Source: Actinomycetes bacterium (GTDB lineage Bacteria; Actinomycetota; Acidimicrobiia; Acidimicrobiales; Bog-793). Taken from it: 6,599 nt of DNA. The notes under the pieces were generated by a model. That model was not told the DNA's origin. It did not search any database and worked only from the letters and a program-made list of their open reading frames with translations. The stretch spans positions 1-6,599 of the forward strand of contig JAKAOD010000175.1 in the NCBI GenBank assembly GCA_021823365.1. The letters run 5' to 3'. This document shows, piece after piece, positions 1-5,907 of this stretch. Position numbers and translations under genes: made by a program. The first letter of the stretch is position 1. Each line of letters opens with the position of its first letter.

Positions 1-46
1 GCAGGCGGGGAGGCGGGCGGGGAGGCAGGCGGGGAGGCAGGCGGGA
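1..46. repeat. 12-bp G-rich tandem repeat, cut by window edge
   Basis: About four copies of a 12-bp unit, GGCAGGCGGGGA. Copy 1 lacks its first base at the window edge, copy 2 has one A-to-G change, copy 3 is exact, and copy 4 lacks one G. The plus strand is dense in G runs of two to four, so a G-quadruplex is conceivable. It lies just downstream of the Nudix stop codon. The total length is unknown because the left edge cuts it. One plus-strand frame would read an Ala-Gly-Gly-Glu repeat, but there is no other sign that it is coding. Confidence 0.75.
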
Positions 47-77
47 AGGAAGTCAGCCGGCGGTGGTCGGCGGGGCC

Positions 78-656
78 CTACGTGATCGGCGGCGGTCCGG
101 GGAACGGCTCGCCCCTGTCCACCGCTGCCAGGAGGCCGGCGAGCTCGTGGGGGTACACGACCGCGTCGGTCGCACGGAGCTCGCGCCGGGGCCACCAGCG
201 CCACCCCGTCACCGAGCGGCGCTCGAGCTCCGTCCACGCCGTCGGGCGCACGGAGAAGCGCTCGGTCGGCACCACGAAGTACGACTCGTCCTGGTCGAAG
301 TGGAGCCCTCCGAATGTGAAGGACGTCTCCCGTCGCCAGCGGACGGGACCGAGGTCGCCGACGACGTGGCCGGTCTCCTCGCGCACCTCGCGTCGGGCGG
401 CGTCCTCCAGCCCCTCGCCCGGCTCCGCCCCGCCGCCCGGCGTGAACCAGAACTCCGGCGCCGAGGGCACGTCGGGGTCTCGGCCCGAGAGCAGCAGGAC
501 CGCCCCGGCCTCGTCGACGAGCACGACCCGCGCCACCCTCCGGCGGGCCGCCGTTCCCGCGCCGGTGCCGCCGGTGCCGTCGGTGCCGCCGGTGCCGCCG
601 GTGCCGTCGGTGCCGCCGGTGCCGTCGGGTGATCGCACCCGACGAGCGTCGCGCAC
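78..656 (-). CDS. Nudix hydrolase with Gly/Thr/Asp-repeat N-terminus
   Basis: A 192-residue Nudix-fold pyrophosphohydrolase, expected to cleave a nucleoside-diphosphate-linked substrate with Mg2+ or Mn2+ in the cytoplasm; the substrate cannot be read from sequence. The complete Nudix box GX5EX7REUXEEXGU lies at residues 75-97 (G75, E81, R89-E90, E93-E94, G96), preceded by the strand FWFTPGGG. A C-terminal section with RWW and a closing leucine-rich helix is typical of short bacterial Nudix proteins. Residues 12-35 are a low-complexity run of GTG and GTD triplets encoded by a 9-bp repeat. The start is uncertain: GTG codons at 656, 638 and 536 are all in frame and none has a clear Shine-Dalgarno. 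GTG 536 would give a compact 152-residue enzyme that still holds the whole Nudix fold and would leave the repeat untranslated. It is divergent from ileS with 71 bp between the longest start and the ileS ATG. Confidence 0.9.
   Translation of the reverse strand: MRDARRVRSPDGTGGTDGTGGTGGTDGTGGTGAGTAARRRVARVVLVDEAGAVLLLSGRDPDVPSAPEFWFTPGGGAEPGEGLEDAARREVREETGHVVGDLGPVRWRRETSFTFGGLHFDQDESYFVVPTERFSVRPTAWTELERRSVTGWRWWPRRELRATDAVVYPHELAGLLAAVDRGEPFPGPPPIT
561..623. repeat. 9-bp tandem repeat, seven copies, AABAABA order
   Basis: Seven uninterrupted 9-bp units with only two forms: A = GCCGGTGCC and B = GTCGGTGCC, in the order A A B A A B A. This makes a 27-bp higher-order period. Read on the minus strand in the Nudix frame, A gives Gly-Thr-Gly and B gives Gly-Thr-Asp. 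An eighth, degenerate unit follows at 624-632. Perfect 9-bp repeats are prone to slippage, and length changes here keep the reading frame. Confidence 0.9.
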
Positions 657-680
657 GGAGCGCGTCGGGAGCGACCGCGT

Positions 681-709
681 GCGGGCCTCGGGGTGCCGTG
701 CGGCCCGCC
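681..709. promoter_or_regulatory. Inverted repeat in Nudix-ileS divergent region
   Basis: A perfect 7-bp inverted repeat, GCGGGCC (681-687) and GGCCCGC (703-709), with a 15-base spacer. It ends two bases before the proposed ileS -10 element and covers the area where a -35 would be. It could be an operator for ileS or for the divergent Nudix gene, or a chance GC-rich palindrome. Only the symmetry is seen; the role is inferred. Confidence 0.3.
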
Positions 710-711
710 GG

Positions 712-717
712 TAGGCT
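712..717 (+). promoter_or_regulatory. Possible -10 element for a leaderless ileS transcript
   Basis: TAGGCT fits the actinobacterial -10 pattern TANNNT and ends 10 bases before the ileS ATG. Transcription from the usual distance would begin about 724-728, at or just before the start codon. No Shine-Dalgarno lies between this element and the ATG, which agrees with a leaderless message. No convincing -35 hexamer is seen. Confidence 0.5.
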
Positions 718-727
718 CGTGCGACCG

Positions 728-3700
728 ATGTTCCGCCCCCTGCCCAACGACGCCGACTTCGTCGCTCTCGAGACCGCCGAGCTCGAGCGGTGGCGCACGC
801 ACCGGACCTTCGAGCGCTCGGTGGAGGGCCGCCGTGGGGCGGAGCCGTGGGTCTTCTACGAGGGCCCGCCGACCGCCAACAACCGGCCCGGCCTGCACCA
901 CGTGTGGGCCCGCGTCTACAAGGACCTCTTCTGCCGCTTCCGCACGATGCGCGGCTTCCTCGTCGAGCGACGGGCGGGCTGGGACACCCACGGGCTCCCC
1001 GTGGAGGTCGAGGTCGAGAAGCGCCTCGGCGTGAACAGCAAGCGCCAGATCGAAGAGCAGGTGGGGATCGCCGAGTTCGTCCGGCTGTGCCGGGAGTCGG
1101 TCCTCGGCTACGTCGAGGACTGGAAGGCGCTCACCGAGCGCATCGGCTACTGGACGGACCTGGAGGCCGCGTACTGGACCTTCGACCGGTCCTACGTCGA
1201 GTCCGTGTGGTGGCACCTGAAACGGCTCTTCGACAAGACACTCCTCTACGAGGACCTGAAGGTCGTCCCGTACTGCCCCCGATGCGGGACGGCCCTGTCC
1301 AGCCACGAGCTCGGCCAGCCCGAGGTGTACACCGACGAGGAGGACGAGTCGGCCTACGTGCGGCTCGCGCTCGTCGACCCCGACCCTTCGGTGGTGGGCG
1401 ACGCCCGGTGGCTCGTGGTCTGGACGACGACGCCGTGGACCCTCCTGTCCAACACCGGCGTCGCCGCGCACCCCGACCTCGACTACGTGGTCGTCGACGG
1501 GATGGTCGTCGCCGAAGCCCTCGCCGACGCGGTCCTGGGCGAGGGTGCGGCGGCGCGGGCGACGAAGAAGCTCCGGGGCCGCGCGCTCGCGGGGCTCCGC
1601 TACCGGCGGCCCTTCGAGGCGGTGGCGGTGGACCCCCGCGACCAGCGGCGCGGCTGGCGGGTGGTGCTGGCCGGCTTCGTGACGACCGACGAGGGGACCG
1701 GGCTCGTCCACCTCGCGCCCGCCTTCGGCGAGATCGACCGCGAGGTGGGCAAGGCCGAGGGCCTCCCGACCCTGAACCCCGTCGGGCCGGACGGCCGGTT
1801 CACCGCCGCGGCCGGGGAGCCGTTCGCGGGCCGCCCGGTGCGCGAGACCAACGACCTCGTGAACGACGGCCTCGAGGCCGGGGGGCTCCTGCTGCGGCGC
1901 CACCTCTACACCCACACCTACCCGCACTGCTGGCGGTGCGGCACCGCCCTCATCTACTGGGGGAAGCCCAGCTGGTACGTGGCGACGTCGGAGCGGAAGG
2001 CCGACCTGATCGCCGCCAACCAGAAGGTCGCCTGGCACCCGGCGTACATCAGGGACGGCCGCTTCGGGGAGTGGCTGGCGAACAACGTCGACTGGGCGCT
2101 CTCGCGCGACCGCTACTGGGGCACGCCGCTGCCGATCTGGCGCTGCGACGACGGCCACGTCCTGTGCGTGGGCTCCATGGCCGAGCTCGCCGAGCTGGCG
2201 GGCCGGGACCTCTCGGGGGTCGACCCGCACCGCCCGACGATCGACGAGGTGACCTTCCCCTGCCCGAAGTGCGCGTCGGTCGCCGGCGCGCAGGTGGCCG
2301 CGGGCGCAGCCACCGGCTACGTGGAGTCCGAGCTCCCCGTCGCGACCGCGCGGCGCGTCGAACCGGTGATCGACGCGTGGTTCGACTCGGGGTCGATGCC
2401 CGCCGCGCAGGTCGGGTATCCCCACCGTCCCGGCTCCAAGGAGGCGATGCGGTTCCCCGCCGATCTCGTCGTCGAGGCCATCGACCAGACGCGGGGATGG
2501 TTCTACTCGCTGCTCGCAGTCAACGACCTCGTCTTCGGCAAGGCCCCCTACCGCAACGTGATGGTCCTCGGCCACATCGTCGACGCCGGCGGCCGCAAGA
2601 TGTCCAAGTCGCTCGGGAACGTCGTCGACCCCTGGGAGCTCGTCGAGAGCCGTGGCGCGGACCCGCTCAGGTGGTGGATGTTCTCGCAGGGCTCGCCCTG
2701 GACCGCCACGCGCGTGAGCCCCGGAGCGATCGACACCGCGATGCGCGACACGCTCCTCACCTTGTGGAACACGGTGAGCTTCTTCACGACCTACGCGTCG
2801 CTGAACGGGTTCACCCCCGGCGATCCCGGCGTGCCCGAGCCTGCGGCCCGGAGCGTGCTCGACCGATGGGCGCGGTCGCGGGTCGCCTCGACGCTCGCCG
2901 CGGTCACCGAGTCCCTCGACCGCTACGAGCCCCTGGAGGCGGCGACGGCGCTCGGCCGGCTCGTCGGCGACCTCTCCAACTGGTACGTCCGTCGGAGCAG
3001 GCGGCGGTTCTGGCGCACGGACCCCGGCGCCCCGCCCTCCGACGCCCTGGCCGCGCAGGCGACGCTCCACGAGGCGCTCGTCACGGTCTCGCTCGTGCTC
3101 GCGCCGTTCTGCCCCTTCGTGGCCGACCGGCTGTGGCGCGAGCTCGGCGCCGCGAAGGACGAGGCCGACTCGGTGCACCTCGCCACATGGCCCGGGGTCG
3201 GCGCGGAGGCGATCGACCGCGACCTCGAGGCGCAGATGTCGCTCGCGATGCAGCTGTCGTCGCTTGGGCGCGCCGCCCGGAGCGAGGCGGGGGTGAAGGT
3301 GCGCCAGCCGCTTTCGCGCGCCCTCGTCTTCGTCGCGCCGGGCGCCCCGTCCATCCTCACCGACGTCGTGGCCGAGGAGCTGAACGTCGACGAGGTCGTC
3401 GAGTCAGAGGACCTCCGCGAGCTCGGGGACGTGCTCACGTTGGAGCTCGTCCCGAACTTCCGTGCCCTCGGCCCGAGGCTCGGGGAGGCGGTGAAGGAGG
3501 TTCGCGGCGCGCTTCGGGCCATCGACGCGGCCGCGGCCGCCGCCGCGCTCGACGCCGGGGTCCCGGTGACCGTCGAGCTGTCCGGCGGCCCCGTCGCGCT
3601 CGGGCCCGGCGAGCTCGAGCTGCGGGTGCGGGGGCAGGCGGGTTTCACGGTCTCGCGCGAAGGAGGCGCGGTCGTGGTGCTCGACCTCACGATGGACGAC

Positions 3701-3946
3701 GACCTGCGCCGCCGGGGGCTCGCCCGCGAGGTCGTCCGCCACGTCCAGGACCTCCGAAAGGAGCGTGGCCTCGAGGTCTCGGACAGGATCCGCCTCTGGC
3801 TGACAGGCGTCGACCCGGCCGTCTTCGAGGCGGTGGGCCGGGAGGTCCTCGCCGTCGAGGTCGCGGCGGGCCCGGGGCCGGGCCTTGCGTCGCCGCTCCC
3901 GGTCGACGGGACCGAGGCGGTCTCGGCCTGGCTCGAGAAGGCGTAG
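728..3946 (+). CDS. ileS: Isoleucyl-tRNA synthetase, type 2 (IleS2-like)
   Basis: A 1072-residue cytoplasmic class I synthetase that attaches isoleucine to tRNA-Ile and hydrolyses mischarged valine. The N-terminal catalytic motif is GPPTANNRPGLHH (residues 46-58), so the usual HIGH is replaced by G55-L56-H57-H58. The CP1 editing domain shows WTTTPWT (232-238) and GTGLVHLAPAFGEID ending at D337, which matches the conserved editing aspartate. Cysteine pairs C183/C186 and C401/C404 match one zinc site, and C512/C515 with C473 and a nearby His or Cys may form a second. KMSKS is intact at 624-628. NWYVRRSR (751-758) opens the anticodon-binding domain, and the long C-terminal extension is typical of IleS2. 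ATG 728 is chosen because homology begins at once with FRPLPNDADF and a -10 lies just upstream; the frame is open to GTG 629, but that would overlap the Nudix gene. The short upstream gap shows no T-box. A convergent peptidase gene follows after 74 bp. Confidence 0.97.
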   Translation: MFRPLPNDADFVALETAELERWRTHRTFERSVEGRRGAEPWVFYEGPPTANNRPGLHHVWARVYKDLFCRFRTMRGFLVERRAGWDTHGLPVEVEVEKRLGVNSKRQIEEQVGIAEFVRLCRESVLGYVEDWKALTERIGYWTDLEAAYWTFDRSYVESVWWHLKRLFDKTLLYEDLKVVPYCPRCGTALSSHELGQPEVYTDEEDESAYVRLALVDPDPSVVGDARWLVVWTTTPWTLLSNTGVAAHPDLDYVVVDGMVVAEALADAVLGEGAAARATKKLRGRALAGLRYRRPFEAVAVDPRDQRRGWRVVLAGFVTTDEGTGLVHLAPAFGEIDREVGKAEGLPTLNPVGPDGRFTAAAGEPFAGRPVRETNDLVNDGLEAGGLLLRRHLYTHTYPHCWRCGTALIYWGKPSWYVATSERKADLIAANQKVAWHPAYIRDGRFGEWLANNVDWALSRDRYWGTPLPIWRCDDGHVLCVGSMAELAELAGRDLSGVDPHRPTIDEVTFPCPKCASVAGAQVAAGAATGYVESELPVATARRVEPVIDAWFDSGSMPAAQVGYPHRPGSKEAMRFPADLVVEAIDQTRGWFYSLLAVNDLVFGKAPYRNVMVLGHIVDAGGRKMSKSLGNVVDPWELVESRGADPLRWWMFSQGSPWTATRVSPGAIDTAMRDTLLTLWNTVSFFTTYASLNGFTPGDPGVPEPAARSVLDRWARSRVASTLAAVTESLDRYEPLEAATALGRLVGDLSNWYVRRSRRRFWRTDPGAPPSDALAAQATLHEALVTVSLVLAPFCPFVADRLWRELGAAKDEADSVHLATWPGVGAEAIDRDLEAQMSLAMQLSSLGRAARSEAGVKVRQPLSRALVFVAPGAPSILTDVVAEELNVDEVVESEDLRELGDVLTLELVPNFRALGPRLGEAVKEVRGALRAIDAAAAAAALDAGVPVTVELSGGPVALGPGELELRVRGQAGFTVSREGGAVVVLDLTMDDDLRRRGLAREVVRHVQDLRKERGLEVSDRIRLWLTGVDPAVFEAVGREVLAVEVAAGPGPGLASPLPVDGTEAVSAWLEKA

Positions 3947-3963
3947 CGGCCCGGCGCCCAACT

Positions 3964-4004
3964 GGGGCGGCCGTCAGCGAGGGTGCCGGCGGGGCGGCCG
4001 TCAG
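3964..4004. repeat. 14-bp direct repeat pair in the convergent gap
   Basis: GGGGCGGCCGTCAG occurs exactly at 3964-3977 and again at 3991-4004, 27 bp apart, between the ileS stop and the peptidase stop. The second copy forms part of the possible terminator stem. It looks like a small local duplication. Confidence 0.8.
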
Positions 4005-4013
4005 GCCCCCCGG
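3986..4013. terminator. Possible bidirectional terminator hairpin
   Basis: CCGG (3986-3989) and GGGGC (3991-3995) pair with GCCCC (4005-4009) and CCGG (4010-4013), giving nine base pairs with one bulged C and a nine-base loop. It lies between two convergent stop codons (3946 and 4021), where a shared terminator is expected. There is no U tract on either side, so it is either a GC-rich actinobacterial-type terminator or only a chance stem. Confidence 0.4.
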
Positions 4014-4020
4014 ATGAGGG

Positions 4021-5496
4021 TCATGTGTCCGGCAGGAAGCTCGTGGGCGAGTCGCCGTAGGTGACGTTGGTCCCGACCTGGTGGACCGCCTGCACGAGCT
4101 CGTGCACGAAGCTCGTGGCTGTGACCGTGCCGAGGCCCGTCGCCAGGTTGTACGCGGCAGTTGCGGAGAAGCCGTCGACGGTGGTCGTGACCTTCTTCGC
4201 CGATGTTGTGAAGTAGACGGACGTTGTCCCCGCCGTCACGCTCACGATCCCCGGGTCGTGCGCGGCCTTCATCGCGTAGAGGGCGGGATCGATCATTCCG
4301 AGCGGACGGTGTGTGTTCAGCTGGTCGGCGATCGCCACGATGCCGGCGAAGAGAGGGGTCGCCTCGCTCGTCCCGCCGATCGGGAACCACCCGGCGCTCC
4401 CCGGCAGGCTGAGGTAGATGTTGACCGCGCCGGAGACCGACGCGCTCATCGAGATGTCGGGCACTCCCCGCCGGGTCCCGACGACTCCCGCGACCCCGGC
4501 CTGGTACGAGGGGCGGGTGAACACCGTGGAGAGCCCGCCGCTCGAGGCGGTGGGGGAGCCGTTCAGCCTGGTGTCGTTCCACACCCTGACGGGGGCGACG
4601 GCCCGCCCGCGTGTGTCCAGGGTGAGCTGCGTCCCGCCGACCGCCGTCACGAGCGGGTCGGACGCCGGCCACCCGACGTCGCGGAACGGGAAGTACTGCG
4701 CGCCTGAGGCTGTCACGGCCTGGGTGGGCCCGGAGTCGCCTGCCGCGGCGAGGACCGTGATCCCGCTGCGGTAGGCGTTCTGGTAGGCGCCGCGCAACCT
4801 GAGCAGTGTGGCTGGTCCGCTGAAGGTCGCTTCGCCTGCGCCGAAGCTCTGGCTGATCACGTCGCCGAGGCGGTGGCTGATCACGTAGTTCTCGGCGTTC
4901 ACGATTGTCGGGAAGCCGGTGACCCCGACGGTCTCGGCGGTCGCGGTCTCCACGAGCAGGATCTTGGCGCCGGGCGCGACCGCGTGCGACCACTCGACGT
5001 CGAGGGTCGTCTCTTCGGCCCACGACGTCGCTGTCGGGATGGTGGGTGCGTACGTGGGCACGGGGCCGTACTTCAAGATGGTGAACGCCGGCGGCGGCGC
5101 CAGCCCGTACTCCCGGTCGAAGACGGCCAGGTCCTGGCGGATCTCCGGAGCGCCGAAGGAGTCGACGACGACGATGGTCTCTCCCCGCCCGTTGAGCCCC
5201 TCGCGGAAGAGGGGCAGCTCGTTGTAGGCGGCCTCGATCTGGGAAGGCCCGTAGCACAGGGTGCCGTAGCTCGCCAGGCAGAACCGCTCGGTCGGGGGCT
5301 TCGAGAGCGGCGCGGAGACGAGCGTCCGGACGAGCGGCTGCAGCCGCAGGCCGGCCGGCTGCCCGGCGGCGAGGGGCGTCCCTCGGCCCTGGACGGACGA
5401 GCCCGGGACGGACGAGGGTGCCGCGACGAGCCAGCCCGCGACGAGCGCCGTCCCCGCCACGCCGGCGAGGAGGAACCTTCTGCACAGGCGCCCCAC
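4021..5496 (-). CDS. Secreted S53 (sedolisin/kumamolisin-type) serine-carboxyl peptidase
   Basis: A 491-residue endopeptidase of family S53, subtilisin-folded and in most known members active at acid pH. An N-terminal signal (two arginines after C5, then a hydrophobic run to about residue 26) predicts export. The catalytic set is complete: E162 and D166 in EETTLD, the oxyanion D254 in AAAGDSG, and S377 in GGTSEATP. SSGGLSTVF (318-326) and VPDIS (345-349) are further family blocks. Only about 60 residues lie between the signal and the catalytic domain, so the usual large Pro-kumamolisin activation domain is absent. C73 and C81 could form a disulfide. The C-terminal calcium-site region (about 413-456) is recognisable, but its usual acidic ligands appear as S419 and N450. 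GTG 5496 is chosen for its ideal Shine-Dalgarno six bases upstream and because the signal peptide follows. It faces ileS tail to tail. No sortase motif or C-terminal membrane anchor is seen. Confidence 0.93.
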   Translation of the reverse strand: MGRLCRRFLLAGVAGTALVAGWLVAAPSSVPGSSVQGRGTPLAAGQPAGLRLQPLVRTLVSAPLSKPPTERFCLASYGTLCYGPSQIEAAYNELPLFREGLNGRGETIVVVDSFGAPEIRQDLAVFDREYGLAPPPAFTILKYGPVPTYAPTIPTATSWAEETTLDVEWSHAVAPGAKILLVETATAETVGVTGFPTIVNAENYVISHRLGDVISQSFGAGEATFSGPATLLRLRGAYQNAYRSGITVLAAAGDSGPTQAVTASGAQYFPFRDVGWPASDPLVTAVGGTQLTLDTRGRAVAPVRVWNDTRLNGSPTASSGGLSTVFTRPSYQAGVAGVVGTRRGVPDISMSASVSGAVNIYLSLPGSAGWFPIGGTSEATPLFAGIVAIADQLNTHRPLGMIDPALYAMKAAHDPGIVSVTAGTTSVYFTTSAKKVTTTVDGFSATAAYNLATGLGTVTATSFVHELVQAVHQVGTNVTYGDSPTSFLPDT

Positions 5497-5502
5497 GGTC
5501 CC

Positions 5503-5529
5503 CCTCCTTGGCCTCCTTGGCCTCCTTGG
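5503..5529 (-). promoter_or_regulatory. Triple tandem Shine-Dalgarno upstream of the S53 gene
   Basis: Three exact 9-bp copies that read CCAAGGAGG on the minus strand, each holding a full AAGGAGG ribosome-binding sequence. The nearest copy is six bases from the GTG start at 5496, which is ideal spacing. The other two are 15 and 24 bases from it. The strong site fixes this start. Confidence 0.8.
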
Positions 5530-5532
5530 CCC

Positions 5533-5575
5533 GACGGCGGCTCAGCCGTCCCCGAATTCTTCGGGTGGCGGCTCA
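5533..5575 (-). promoter_or_regulatory. S53 leader: two hairpins and a 9-bp direct repeat
   Basis: Two adjacent stems occupy the inferred 5' leader: GACGGC/GCCGTC (5533-5538 with 5545-5550, six-base loop) and CCCGAA/TTCGGG (5551-5556 with 5560-5565, three-base loop). A direct repeat, TGAGCCGCC on the minus strand, lies at 5567-5575 and again at 5536-5544, centres 31 bp apart. They sit between the possible -10 element and the triple ribosome-binding site. A role in leader RNA control, or as paired operator sites about three helical turns apart, is inference. Confidence 0.4.
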
Positions 5576-5580
5576 ATATA
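5575..5580 (-). promoter_or_regulatory. Possible -10 element of the S53 gene
   Basis: TATATT on the minus strand, close to the TATAAT consensus and the only AT-rich hexamer in the neighbourhood. A start about seven bases on would give a leader of roughly 70 bases before GTG 5496. No good -35 was found at 16-18 bases upstream. Confidence 0.5.
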
Positions 5581-5643
5581 GACGAGCAGCCCCGGCGAAC
5601 TGGCCGCAGAGTCACGCCCTGAGGATCGCTCGGCGAGCGCGGG

Positions 5644-5649
5644 TATGGT
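5644..5649 (+). promoter_or_regulatory. Possible -10 element for a leaderless small ORF
   Basis: TATGGT fits TANNNT and ends seven bases before GTG 5657, so transcription would begin at or next to that codon. There is no Shine-Dalgarno. An in-frame ATG at 5645 lies inside this element and would not be transcribed from it. No clear -35 is seen. Confidence 0.5.
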
Positions 5650-5656
5650 TGCCGTC

Positions 5657-5767
5657 GTGGCGAAGCGCAAGCTCTTGAAGCCGATCGTCGCGGTCGTCGG
5701 CGTGCTGGGCACGATGGCAAGCATCTGGTGGTTCGCCCTGAAGCCACGGCGCAGGCGCGAGCAGTAG
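5657..5767 (+). CDS. Small single-span membrane protein, 36 residues
   Basis: A short ORF beginning V(M)AKRKLLK and ending KPRRRREQ, with a single hydrophobic segment at about residues 9-28 (PIVAVVGVLGTMASIWWFAL). The central span with a cluster of basic residues on each side is the normal look of a bacterial small membrane protein, and such a pattern is unlikely by chance. GTG 5657 is preferred because TATGGT ends seven bases upstream, which suggests a leaderless message; ATG 5645 in the same frame would add four residues (MVAV). It is divergent from the S53 gene and 138 bp ahead of the MBL gene on the same strand. I do not recognise a family, and the function is unknown. Both ends are basic, so the orientation in the membrane cannot be assigned. 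Confidence 0.65.
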   Translation: MAKRKLLKPIVAVVGVLGTMASIWWFALKPRRRREQ

Positions 5768-5803
5768 CTCCGGTCGTGCGCTCCTCGTGCATCCCGCGCC
5801 CGG

Positions 5804-5838
5804 CGCGGCCAGGCGTCCGTGCGCCACGCGGCCAGGCG
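5804..5838. repeat. 12-bp direct repeat pair
   Basis: CGCGGCCAGGCG occurs at 5804-5815 and 5827-5838, 23 bp apart, in the gap between the small ORF and the MBL gene. No promoter, RNA gene or other element was recognised in the rest of the 5768-5873 stretch. Confidence 0.7.
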
Positions 5839-5873
5839 ACCGCGGGCGAGCCGGCGGAGGTCGAGCTCTCGAC

Positions 5874-5907
5874 GAGCACCGCCCCTCGATGAGCACCGCC
5901 CCTCGAT
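5874..5907. repeat. 17-bp perfect tandem duplication at the MBL start codon
   Basis: GAGCACCGCCCCTCGAT occurs twice without a gap, at 5874-5890 and 5891-5907. Each copy ends in the AT of an ATG. The first ATG (5889) opens a six-codon ORF, MSTAPR, whose TGA (5907-5909) overlaps the second ATG (5906-5908), which is the MBL start. No Shine-Dalgarno is close; a GGAGG lies at 5856-5860, too far for either ATG. Confidence 0.9.

Noticed and set aside
2..85. C-terminal end of an upstream plus-strand gene reading the G-rich repeat and stopping at 83-85
   Set aside because: The translation is only a Gln-Ala-Gly-Arg repeat with no other support, and it would overlap the end of the Nudix gene.
657..727. 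T-box riboswitch upstream of ileS
   Set aside because: The gap is only 71 bp and has no T-box consensus or specifier-loop structure.
209..3178. Long open frame on the minus strand opposite the Nudix gene and ileS
   Set aside because: Its frame is open only because the ileS codons end in G or C. The product is Arg/Pro/Gly/Val-rich with no domain, while the plus strand encodes a complete IleS.
790..4017. Long open frame on the plus strand in another frame of ileS
   Set aside because: Arg- and Pro-rich translation with no motif; a shadow of the real ileS frame in high-GC DNA.
4001..5485. Second long minus-strand frame overlapping the S53 peptidase
   Set aside because: Arg/Gly/Pro-rich shadow; the signal peptide, catalytic residues and ribosome-binding site all belong to the 4021-5496 frame.
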